Below are positions 34,611 through 42,478 of a stretch of 64,000 nt of DNA, piece after piece. Source of the DNA: Phycisphaeraceae bacterium (GTDB lineage: Bacteria; Planctomycetota; Phycisphaerae; Phycisphaerales; UBA1924). The stretch spans positions 1 to 64,000 of the forward strand of contig JACKHE010000004.1 of assembly GCA_020639135.1 (NCBI GenBank), read 5' to 3'. A program made the translations under genes and the position numbers. Under the pieces are notes generated by a model, which was given only the letters and a program-made list of their open reading frames with translations, was not told the origin of the DNA and ran no database searches. The stretch's first letter is position 1; every line of letters begins with the position of its first letter.

Positions 34611-36611
34611 ATGATGAACGACCCGCGCAGCGAACCCGACCCGACCGCCGGAGACCCCGGGGATTTCCCGGAGATCCCCGGGTACGACCTCATCGACGCC
34701 GTCGGCGCCGGGGGCATGGGCGTCGTGTACGAGGCCATCCAGCGCTCCACGGGCCGCCGCGTCGCCGTCAAGGTCATGCTCGAGTCCGCCATGGCCTCCC
34801 CCGCCGCCGCCCAGCGCTTTGAGCGCGAAGTCGAGTTCATCGCCAGGCTCAACCACCCCGACATCGTGGCCGTCCTCGACTCCGGCGCCGCCGATGGACG
34901 CCGCTTCTGCGTCATGGACTTCATCGAGGGCGTCCCCCTCGACGAGGCCCTCACCCCGGGTGAGTGCGACCCCGACGAGGCGCTGGCGCTCATCGAACGA
35001 GTCGCGCGCGCCGTCGATTACGCCCACCAGCGCGGCGTCCTCCACCGCGACCTCAAGCCCTCGAACATCCTCATCGACGACCAGCACAACCCCCGTCTGC
35101 TCGACTTCGGCCTCGCCAAGGCCATCGACCCCGTCAGCTCCCTCGGCGGGCGGCGCACCATCTCCGAGCAGGGCCAGCTCATCGGCACCGTCGCGTACAT
35201 GGCCCCCGAACAGGCGCGCGGCGAGGTCCATCAGCTGAGCGTCCGCACCGACGTCTATGCGCTGGGCGCCATCGCCTACGAACTCCTGACCGGCGCGCTG
35301 CCCGTTGATATCTCCGGCTCGCTGGGCGAGGCCCTCAACCGCCTGGAGTCGCGCGACGCCCGCCGCCCCAGCTCGCTCCGGAAGATACTCGGCGCCGACA
35401 CCGACGCCATCCTGGGCAAGGCGCTCGAGAAGAACCCCGATTCCCGCTACGAGACCGCCGGCGCCCTCGCCGCGGACATCCGCCGCTCGCTCGACGGCTT
35501 CCCGATCAAGGCCAGGCGCATCGGCCCCGCCGAACGCTTCGGACGCTGGGTGAAGCGGAACCCCAGGATCTCCAGGATCGTCGGTCTTGCGCTGCTCGTC
35601 ATCCTGATCGTCTCCATCGTCTCGACCTACCGCGTGATCGACAACAGGAACTGGCGCCTGGAATCGCAGCGCCAGTGGAGCCGCATGTTCGAGGCCCTCG
35701 ACCCCAACGCCGCGGGCAGCACGGACGTCACCCTCCGCGACCTCTTCGTGCGCGAGACGGCGCGCCTCGACGCCGACCCCCCGACCGACCGCCGCGTCGA
35801 GTTCGACCTCCGCCAGCGCCTCGGCCATAGCCTGCTCTCGGTCAAGGCGTACCCCGAGGCGGAGGCTCAGCTCCGCCTCGCGCTGGCGCTCCAGGAACAG
35901 ACCGGCGTGGGTGGAAAAAAGGCGCTCGCGTCGATCCTCCACGAACTCGCCGCCAGCCTCTGGTGGATGGGCGATTACAAGGAGGCCGAGCCGCTGTACC
36001 GCAGGGCGCTGGAGATCCGCGAGTCCGTCCTCGGCGTCAACCACCAGGACACCGCCGAGACCATGAGCCACCTCGCCAGCACGCTCGACAAACTGAGAAA
36101 AACCGACGAGGCCGAAGCGATGCACCGCCGGACGCTGGAGACCCTCCGCCGCACGCTCGGCGAAAGCAACGAGAAGAGCATCGCCGGCGAGATGAGCCTG
36201 GGCAACTTCCTGCTCAAGAACGAGCGCTTCACCGAGGCGGAACAACCGCTGCGCGACGCGACGGAGCGCATCCGCAGGCTCCGGGGCGACCTCTTCGAGG
36301 GCGTCGCGATCGGCCTGACCAACCTCGGCGACTGCCTCATCGGGCTCGACCGCTGGGACGAGGCGAAGGCGGTCCTCACCGAATCACTCACGATCAAGCA
36401 AACCCTGTACGGCGACCAGAGCGACGCCTACGCCTGGTCGCTCTACCACCTCGCCAGGATCGCCCGGCACGAGAACAACCCCGAGGCGCGCGCCATGGCG
36501 CACCAGTCCTGGGTGACGCTCCGAGCCGCGCTGGGATCGAACCACGACAAGACGAAGAAGGCGGAGGCGCTCCTCAAGGAGCTCAGCTCCCGCCCGGCAA
36601 TCCCCGATTAG
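34611..36611 (+). CDS. membrane Ser/Thr protein kinase with TPR repeats
   Basis: 666 residues from the first of two adjacent ATGs. The Hanks-type kinase domain (about 20-290) has the glycine loop VGAGGMGVVYEA, VAVKVM (catalytic Lys), HRDLKPSNILI, DFGLAK and MAPEQARGE. One membrane helix at about 320-340 (VGLALLVILIVSIVS) is followed by a periplasmic region of tetratricopeptide repeats (EAEPLYRRALEIRESVLG and similar, then EAEAMHRRTLETLRRTLG). It is divergent from an ECF sigma gene, its likely regulatory partner. Its stop codon overlaps that of the convergent next gene. Confidence 0.93.
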   Translation: MMNDPRSEPDPTAGDPGDFPEIPGYDLIDAVGAGGMGVVYEAIQRSTGRRVAVKVMLESAMASPAAAQRFEREVEFIARLNHPDIVAVLDSGAADGRRFCVMDFIEGVPLDEALTPGECDPDEALALIERVARAVDYAHQRGVLHRDLKPSNILIDDQHNPRLLDFGLAKAIDPVSSLGGRRTISEQGQLIGTVAYMAPEQARGEVHQLSVRTDVYALGAIAYELLTGALPVDISGSLGEALNRLESRDARRPSSLRKILGADTDAILGKALEKNPDSRYETAGALAADIRRSLDGFPIKARRIGPAERFGRWVKRNPRISRIVGLALLVILIVSIVSTYRVIDNRNWRLESQRQWSRMFEALDPNAAGSTDVTLRDLFVRETARLDADPPTDRRVEFDLRQRLGHSLLSVKAYPEAEAQLRLALALQEQTGVGGKKALASILHELAASLWWMGDYKEAEPLYRRALEIRESVLGVNHQDTAETMSHLASTLDKLRKTDEAEAMHRRTLETLRRTLGESNEKSIAGEMSLGNFLLKNERFTEAEQPLRDATERIRRLRGDLFEGVAIGLTNLGDCLIGLDRWDEAKAVLTESLTIKQTLYGDQSDAYAWSLYHLARIARHENNPEARAMAHQSWVTLRAALGSNHDKTKKAEALLKELSSRPAIPD

Positions 36612-37444
36612 GGACACACCACGCCGAACGTGCTCAGCAGGATCCCCAGGTCCGCCGTGTCAACAACGCCGTCGAAGTTCAGGTCCGCGTTGAAATCCGC
36701 GCCGCCGGGGGCGCCGAAGTTTGCCAGCAGGATCCCAAGGTCCGCCGTGTCCGTCACGCCGTCGTTGTTGATGTCGGAGTTGGGGCACAGCGTCTGCGCC
36801 GCCACGCCCTGCAGCGAGATGGCGTAGTCGCCGACATCGCCGTTGGCGTCCCATGCATTGATCTGGTCCGAGCCTCCCATCCCGTCGGGGCCCGACTGCT
36901 CGGTGCGCGTCGCCTGGTTGAAGATGTTCCCCGTGGGGCTGACCGGGTCGCTGTTAAACCCCGAGATCGCCAGGTAGTAGTGCACGTCGGCCAGCAGCTG
37001 CGGGTGCATCGACCCGTCCGTCACGTTGTTCGTCAGCAGCGACTCCCCCGCCAGCGCGCCCGGCGCCTCGTCGTTGGCGAAGATCCCCAGCCCCGGACCC
37101 GCCGGGTGATCGGGCCCCGTGAACAGGAACAGCTGCGTGTCGAAGTTGGCGGAGCCCCCCGCGCCGGGGAACGTCGTCGCGACAAACGCCAGCGGATCCA
37201 CGATCTTGATCAGGTACATGTCCTGAAAATCACCGCTGATCCCGCGCACCCCGATCGGCGCCGGCCCGGGCCCCCCCAGCGAGCCGAAGATCGTCCCCAC
37301 CGCCCCGGGCCCGTACACCTTCTGCGCCGTCGCCGGGAGCGCCCCCGCCTCGGGGTTCTCAGGCCATGTCGGCCCCCCGAGGGCCACCGAACACAGACCG
37401 GCCCCAGCGAGCACCGAACACACGATCCGTTTCCCACGAAGCAT
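36608..37444 (-). CDS. exported protein of unknown function with C-terminal dockerin-like repeats
   Basis: 278 residues from the ATG at 37444, which has a GGGGAT ribosome site and opens a signal peptide (KRIVCSVLAGAGLCSVALG). The body contains a beta-rich domain (FDTQLFLFTGPDHPAGPG, HYYLAISGFNSDP) like pre-peptidase C-terminal or PEP-CTERM-associated sandwich domains. Two Asp repeats follow (DINNDGVTDTADLGILLANF and DLNFDGVVDTADLGILLSTF) and the end is FGVVCP. No catalytic residues recognised; probably a cell-surface protein. Confidence 0.8.
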   Translation of the reverse strand: MLRGKRIVCSVLAGAGLCSVALGGPTWPENPEAGALPATAQKVYGPGAVGTIFGSLGGPGPAPIGVRGISGDFQDMYLIKIVDPLAFVATTFPGAGGSANFDTQLFLFTGPDHPAGPGLGIFANDEAPGALAGESLLTNNVTDGSMHPQLLADVHYYLAISGFNSDPVSPTGNIFNQATRTEQSGPDGMGGSDQINAWDANGDVGDYAISLQGVAAQTLCPNSDINNDGVTDTADLGILLANFGAPGGADFNADLNFDGVVDTADLGILLSTFGVVCP

Positions 37445-37488
37445 GAAGATCCCCTTCCACAGCGCCCAAAAAAGAACAACCCACACCG

Positions 37489-37517
37489 AGAATAACGCTC
37501 TATCGGCACGATTCCAA
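37489..37517 (-). promoter_or_regulatory. sigma70-type promoter of the 37444 dockerin gene
   Basis: On the minus strand TTGGAA (37517-37512) and TATTCT (37494-37489) are separated by exactly 17 bases, giving a leader of about 38 bases with a ribosome site. It is the best complete promoter I can see in the window. Confidence 0.65.
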
Positions 37518-37571
37518 CGGTAATTTTCCACGGATCCCGCCCCCACCACCGGTGGGACCCAGGTGGAACCC

Positions 37572-39797
37572 CTAGTACCGGAACGTCAGCCCCAGCTTGA
37601 ACGTCAACGCCGTGGACAGCGACCGGAACCGCCCGTCCTCCGCGTCGAACCCCTGGTTCACCACGAAGAACACCTCGTCGCCCGGGACCACCTCCCACCG
37701 CAGCCGGCTGTTGATCCCCACCGAATCCGACACGTTGTCGTACTGCACCGTGTTGTTCCACGTCACGTCCGTGCTGAACGCGATGTTCATCTGAACCCGC
37801 AGCAGCCGCGTGATGAAATCCCCCGCCGGCAGGTCGATGTCGTTGATCGTGTAGTTCCCGCTGAGCCTGATGTTCGGCGTCGGCCTCCACGTCGCCCCTG
37901 CGAAATACACCACGCCGCTCCCGTCGTAGAACTCCCCGATGCGCACCGAACCGCTCACCGACAGGGGCCTGCCGCTGGACGTGTACGCCCCGACCGCGCC
38001 CGACGTGAACCAGTAATCGCCCGGGTCGATCACGACCCCGTCCATGATCTCGAACCCCGTGAACAGCCGCTCGCGGTTGACGGTGATGTCCAGATCGATC
38101 CCGTCGCCGTCGTCCGTCACGAGCGAGACCTGCGGGACGGTCAGCGACTGCGACTCGATCACGTTCGACAGGTCCGTCACCGTGTTGAGGTTCACCCCAA
38201 GGTCGATCCGCCGCCACACGCTCCCGACCGGCCTCCAGCGCTTCCGCCCCCGGGCGAAGTACTCCCGGATGTCGGGCCGCGCGACGAACCCCAGCGCCGG
38301 GTTGAAGCTCTCGCCCGTCTGCTCGACAATCAGCGTCCAGTCGAAGTCGTCGCTCTCGTACGCCAGCCGCGAGCCGAACGCCGTCCCCTCCGTGTGATCC
38401 CCGACCACCGCGTCCCCCGACGAGGTGCTCAGCTGCATCCACAGGTTGGCGCGCAGCGTGTCGGAGCCGAAGTCCGTCGAGTTCCGGTAGTTGAAGTCCA
38501 GCCCGACCAGCGAGTTGCTCCCTCTCGTCCGCGGCGCCCCGTTGGTCACGATTACGCCCGCCGTGGACTCCTCCCCCACGTTCCACAGCCCCCGGGCCAC
38601 GGTGAGATTCTTGTCGCCCAGCGCCTCGTCGTGCTTCATCTGCACATCCAGCAGCCCGTAGTTGAACCCGTCGGCGCGCCCCGTCACCTTGACCCCCGCG
38701 AGGATCTCCTGCTCCTCACCGCTCGGCCCGATCCCGATCCGCCGCGAGAAGAACGGCAGCGGCGTGCGCCCCAGCCCACCGAACCGGAAGATCCCCGCGT
38801 CCTGCAGGAAGAAGTCACGCTTCTCCGGGAAGAACAGCGGGAACCGCGTCAGGTTGATCTGCCGGTCGTCCACGTCCGTCTCCGCGAAGTCCGTGTTGAA
38901 CGTCGCCACGAACGTCAGCGACGGGTCCGGCTTCCAGAAGATGTCCACACCGGGCTCGACCAGCGTCTTCTGGGCGTAATGCGAGCCGTCGCCGCGCGTC
39001 GAAACCGTCACGAACGGCTTGACGTCCACCCCCAGCCCCTGCTTCAGCCCCTCGAGCCCCTCGATCACACCCGCGTCGGCGAGCGAAGCGACCCCCCGGC
39101 TGTTGCTGATCGCCGCCCAGCGGATGTCCTCGTTGGTGCGCCGGATGTACCGCTCCGCGTTGAAGCCCCAGTCGCCCCGCGCCGGATCGAACGAGACCGT
39201 CTTGAACGGGATCGCGAACTCCGCGTGCCAGCCCGTGTCGTCGATCGTCGCCTCGGCGCGCCAGATTCCGTCCCAGTCCGTGCGGATGTCCCGCCCCTGA
39301 TCGATCAGCCCGTCCACCCGCGCGCCCAGCGGGTTCGTCTCGAAGAAGTACCCGTTCCGCTGGTCGTTGAACGTGTCGATGACGAAGCTGAACAGGTCCC
39401 CGTTGGCCAGCGCCGCGTCGCGCTGCATCTCCTGTGCCACGATCGCGCCGGGATCATCATCGAAACAGTGCACCCCCACGTACAGGTTGTCGTCGTCGTA
39501 CAGCAGCCGGACCTCGGTCCGCTGCGATGGCTCGGCGCCCTCCACCGGATCGACCTGCCTGAACCCGTCGATCACCGGCGCCTCCGCCCACACCTCGTCG
39601 TCCAGCACGCCGTCGATCAGCGGCGGCGCGTCCGTCCGGAGGATCGCCGAGACCGGCGGCGGTCGCCGCGCCACCGCGCCGGGCTCGCCGGATTCCCGGA
39701 GCTGCGCCGCCACTTCGGGGGCGATTGCGCCGATGACCAGCGCGACCGAAAGAACGAAAGCTCGTCGGCGTCCGGGATGGTCGGGTGTCGGCGGCAA
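37572..39797 (-). CDS. outer-membrane protein with CBM9-like N-domain and DUF5916-type barrel
   Basis: 741 residues from a TTG at 39797 with GGAG 9 bases before it; the TTG at 39806 has no spacing for a ribosome site. After the signal peptide (RRRAFVLSVALVIGAIAP) a carbohydrate-binding-family-9-like sandwich contains IDGVLDDEVWAEAPVIDGF and LYVGVHCFDD. From about residue 250 the protein has alternating strands with FPLFFPEKRDFFLQDAGIF, the conserved DUF5916 segment, and it ends LTFRY, a typical barrel terminus. Family members are predicted surface proteins of unknown substrate. It starts just upstream of the NTT transporter end on the same strand. Confidence 0.85.
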   Translation of the reverse strand: MPPTPDHPGRRRAFVLSVALVIGAIAPEVAAQLRESGEPGAVARRPPPVSAILRTDAPPLIDGVLDDEVWAEAPVIDGFRQVDPVEGAEPSQRTEVRLLYDDDNLYVGVHCFDDDPGAIVAQEMQRDAALANGDLFSFVIDTFNDQRNGYFFETNPLGARVDGLIDQGRDIRTDWDGIWRAEATIDDTGWHAEFAIPFKTVSFDPARGDWGFNAERYIRRTNEDIRWAAISNSRGVASLADAGVIEGLEGLKQGLGVDVKPFVTVSTRGDGSHYAQKTLVEPGVDIFWKPDPSLTFVATFNTDFAETDVDDRQINLTRFPLFFPEKRDFFLQDAGIFRFGGLGRTPLPFFSRRIGIGPSGEEQEILAGVKVTGRADGFNYGLLDVQMKHDEALGDKNLTVARGLWNVGEESTAGVIVTNGAPRTRGSNSLVGLDFNYRNSTDFGSDTLRANLWMQLSTSSGDAVVGDHTEGTAFGSRLAYESDDFDWTLIVEQTGESFNPALGFVARPDIREYFARGRKRWRPVGSVWRRIDLGVNLNTVTDLSNVIESQSLTVPQVSLVTDDGDGIDLDITVNRERLFTGFEIMDGVVIDPGDYWFTSGAVGAYTSSGRPLSVSGSVRIGEFYDGSGVVYFAGATWRPTPNIRLSGNYTINDIDLPAGDFITRLLRVQMNIAFSTDVTWNNTVQYDNVSDSVGINSRLRWEVVPGDEVFFVVNQGFDAEDGRFRSLSTALTFKLGLTFRY

Positions 39798-39870
39798 CTG
39801 AAACAACTCCGCGATCTGCGTGCTCCGCCGCGGTGGGGCCCCACGCCCGGCGTGCGACAGCGTACCTCCG

Positions 39871-41208
39871 TTAGCCCGGGCCCGCAGACGCCGCCGGCGC
39901 CGCGAGATCGCGCTGCCGCCGCCCCAGCGCGATCGCCAGCCCCGTCCATCCCAGCGCCAGCGCCGCCACGAACCCCGCGACGCCCGCGAGCGGGACCGAC
40001 GCCGCCACGAACATCCGCTGCGCCAGCGCCCCGACCACGTCGCCCCCGCGGTACACGAACGTGTCGATCAGCGCCTTGGCCTTGTACTTCTCCTCGACCG
40101 TCAGCACGGTGAACAGCACCTCCCGCGCGGGCCGCGTCAGCGCGTAGTTCGCCGCGCTCCGAACGCTCTCGAGCGCGATGACCACCCCAAGCGCCGGCGC
40201 CACCGCCAGCGCCACGAAACCCGCCAGCGTCACCACCGGGATGATCGCCAGCGTCGCGCCGACCCCGACCGACCGGATGATCCGACCCGTGAAGAACAGC
40301 TGCGTCACGAGCGTCAGCGTCTGCGTGATCAGGTTGATGTTGCTGAAGATCCACAGCCGCCGCGTCTCGGAGTCGGTCGCCCGCGCCACGGCGTCCATCT
40401 TCGTGAAGTACACCAGCGTCGAGGTCACCGTGAAGCACAGCATGAACAGGCAGATCCCCAGCATGTAGGGCGACCGGCCCACCAGCGAAAACGCCCGGAA
40501 CGCCCCGCCCAGCCCCAGGCCCGGCGCCTGCGCCGTGTCCACGGCGCGCACGCGTTCGCCCGATGGAGAGCCGCGCAGCAGCGCCAGGAAGACCCAGACC
40601 CCGACCTCCAGCAGCGCCGCCGAGACCAGCATCAGCTCCCCGAGCCCGACCAGCGGGAGCTGGATCAGCCGCCCGCTCGCCCACGAGCCCAGCATCGCGC
40701 CGACCGTCCCGCCCACCCCGATGAAGCCGAACAACCGCTTGCCCTGCTCGTTCGTGAAGAGATCCGCCATGAACGAGCGGTACACCGCCACCGCGAACAG
40801 ATTGAACACGCTCAGCCAGACGAAGAACGAGTAGCCCAGGATCTTCCGCGCCAGCTCACCGTCGCTGACGACCCGATCGAGCAGGTAGAACCCCACCAGA
40901 TTCACGATGAAAAACCGGTACACCCACGGGATGAACCGCCCCGGCGCCAGCCGCCGCACCAGCAGCGTGTACAGGGGCGTCGCCGCCAGCGTCGCCCCGA
41001 GCGTCCCAAGGTACAGCCACGACAGCTCATCGACGCCGCCGCGCAGCCCCATCGTCTCCCGCACCGGCTTGATCAGGAAGTAGCTGAACAGCACGCAGAA
41101 GAAGAACGCGCTCGACAGCAGCAGCGCCCGGACCTCCCCCTCGCGCACGTCCACCACGCGACGCAGCAGCGCCGCCGGGCCTCCCTCAGCGCCGCCGCCG
41201 TGGCTCAA
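39871..41208 (-). CDS. NTT/ATP-ADP-translocase-like membrane transporter
   Basis: 445 residues, about 12 membrane helices. The N-terminal segment with FSYFLIKPVRETMGLRGG and SWLYLGTLGATLAATP, and the mid-region GFIGVGGTVGAMLGSWASG, match bacterial nucleotide-exchange-translocase-like MFS proteins. The usual start is a TTG at 41208 that overlaps the stop of the upstream SDR gene as TTGA, so the two are translationally coupled. Free-living relatives are common and their substrate is not known; ATP/ADP exchange should not be assumed. Confidence 0.78.
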   Translation of the reverse strand: MSHGGGAEGGPAALLRRVVDVREGEVRALLLSSAFFFCVLFSYFLIKPVRETMGLRGGVDELSWLYLGTLGATLAATPLYTLLVRRLAPGRFIPWVYRFFIVNLVGFYLLDRVVSDGELARKILGYSFFVWLSVFNLFAVAVYRSFMADLFTNEQGKRLFGFIGVGGTVGAMLGSWASGRLIQLPLVGLGELMLVSAALLEVGVWVFLALLRGSPSGERVRAVDTAQAPGLGLGGAFRAFSLVGRSPYMLGICLFMLCFTVTSTLVYFTKMDAVARATDSETRRLWIFSNINLITQTLTLVTQLFFTGRIIRSVGVGATLAIIPVVTLAGFVALAVAPALGVVIALESVRSAANYALTRPAREVLFTVLTVEEKYKAKALIDTFVYRGGDVVGALAQRMFVAASVPLAGVAGFVAALALGWTGLAIALGRRQRDLAAPAASAGPG

Positions 41209-42380
41209 TGGTCATGGCCTTCGTGAGACTCATCACCGCCGTCGTGATCTTCGCCTCCGGCCTGATGTTCCTTCCACTGGGCCAGCATCGCCGCCTCCTC
41301 CTCCATCGGCCAGCCCGCGCGCAGCGTGTCGTTGTCGCGCCGCCCCGGGAACCACGCCAGCGTGTCGGCGAGCGTCTCCGTCAGGGGCCGGATGACCAAG
41401 CCCGCCGCGACCGCCCGCGCGTTGCTCGCCCGGTTGATCCCCGCGACCTCGCCCTCGCCCGGCGCCCACATCGGCAGCTGCCCCCACGGCTGCACGCCGC
41501 GCTCCAGCAGGAATTCCGCCGGGACCCACGTGACCTCCAGGTCAACGCCCGCCGCCGCCTTCGACGCGTAGATCAGCTCCGCGATCGTCGCCGTGTACGC
41601 CGGGCCGCACGCGTTGAACGTCCCATCGGTCCCGTTCTCCAGCAGCGTCACGCAGAACCGCGCCAGGTCCCGCGCATCGATGAACTGCACCGGGTCGTCC
41701 GGGCTCCCCGGCGCCAGAATCTCACCGCCGCGGCTGACGCGCACCGGCCAGTACGAGAACCGGTCCGTCGGGTCGCCGGGGCCGACGATCAGCCCGGGGC
41801 GCACGATCGTCGCACGATCCCCGAAGACATCCCGCACCTCCTGCTCGCAGTACGCCTTGAGCGGGCCGTACGTCTCGCCGGTCACCTGCTCGACGCTCGG
41901 ATCCTCGAGCGTCCCCACCGCGTCGTCCTCGCTGAGCCCCACGATCGACAGGTCGGGGTACACCGAGATGCTCGAGATGAACAGGTACCGGTCCGCCTTC
42001 TCCCCGAGGATCGTCGCGCTGTCGCGCACGTGCCGGGGGACATACCCCGAGTTGTCGATCACCGCGTCCCAATGCTCGCCGGACTCGCGCAGCGCGCTCA
42101 GCCCCTCGTCCTTGTTGTCGTCGCGGTTGCCGAAGAGTTTCGGGAGATCCGGGAAGAGATCCGCGTTCGTCCTGCCGCGGTTGAAGAGCGTGACGTGGTG
42201 CCCGCGCGCCTGGCAATACTCAACCATGTGCGGGCCGATGAACCCCGTCCCGCCGAGGATCAGGATGTTCAAGGGCTTCTCCGCAGGCTCGACCCCGGCG
42301 TGCGCGGGCGTCGTTGAAAACACGGACACGAACGCCGCCGCAACCGCGGCCAGCACGATACGAACCTTCGATTGGCGCAT
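41205..42380 (-). CDS. exported NAD-dependent epimerase/dehydratase (SDR) with His-rich tail
   Basis: 391 residues. Extended short-chain-dehydrogenase fold with ILILGGTGFIGPHMVEY (nucleotide-binding loop), SSISVYPD and the catalytic YGPLK (Y-x-x-x-K). Unusually for a cofactor-dependent enzyme it begins with a Sec-type signal peptide (VRIVLAAVAAAFVSVFS, cleavage near AHAG) with no twin-arginine pair. The C-terminus is rich in His/Asp/Glu (EDHDGGDESHEGHDH), which could bind metal. It is coupled to the NTT-like transporter by a TTGA overlap. Substrate unknown. Confidence 0.82.
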   Translation of the reverse strand: MRQSKVRIVLAAVAAAFVSVFSTTPAHAGVEPAEKPLNILILGGTGFIGPHMVEYCQARGHHVTLFNRGRTNADLFPDLPKLFGNRDDNKDEGLSALRESGEHWDAVIDNSGYVPRHVRDSATILGEKADRYLFISSISVYPDLSIVGLSEDDAVGTLEDPSVEQVTGETYGPLKAYCEQEVRDVFGDRATIVRPGLIVGPGDPTDRFSYWPVRVSRGGEILAPGSPDDPVQFIDARDLARFCVTLLENGTDGTFNACGPAYTATIAELIYASKAAAGVDLEVTWVPAEFLLERGVQPWGQLPMWAPGEGEVAGINRASNARAVAAGLVIRPLTETLADTLAWFPGRRDNDTLRAGWPMEEEAAMLAQWKEHQAGGEDHDGGDESHEGHDH

Positions 42381-42478
42381 GAGTTCCCCGAAACGATGGT
42401 GGTGCGACACCCGGTTTCCCACCGGGCTCAGGCCCGATCGTACCGGCGCCACATCGCCGGGTTTCAGGACTCAACGAC

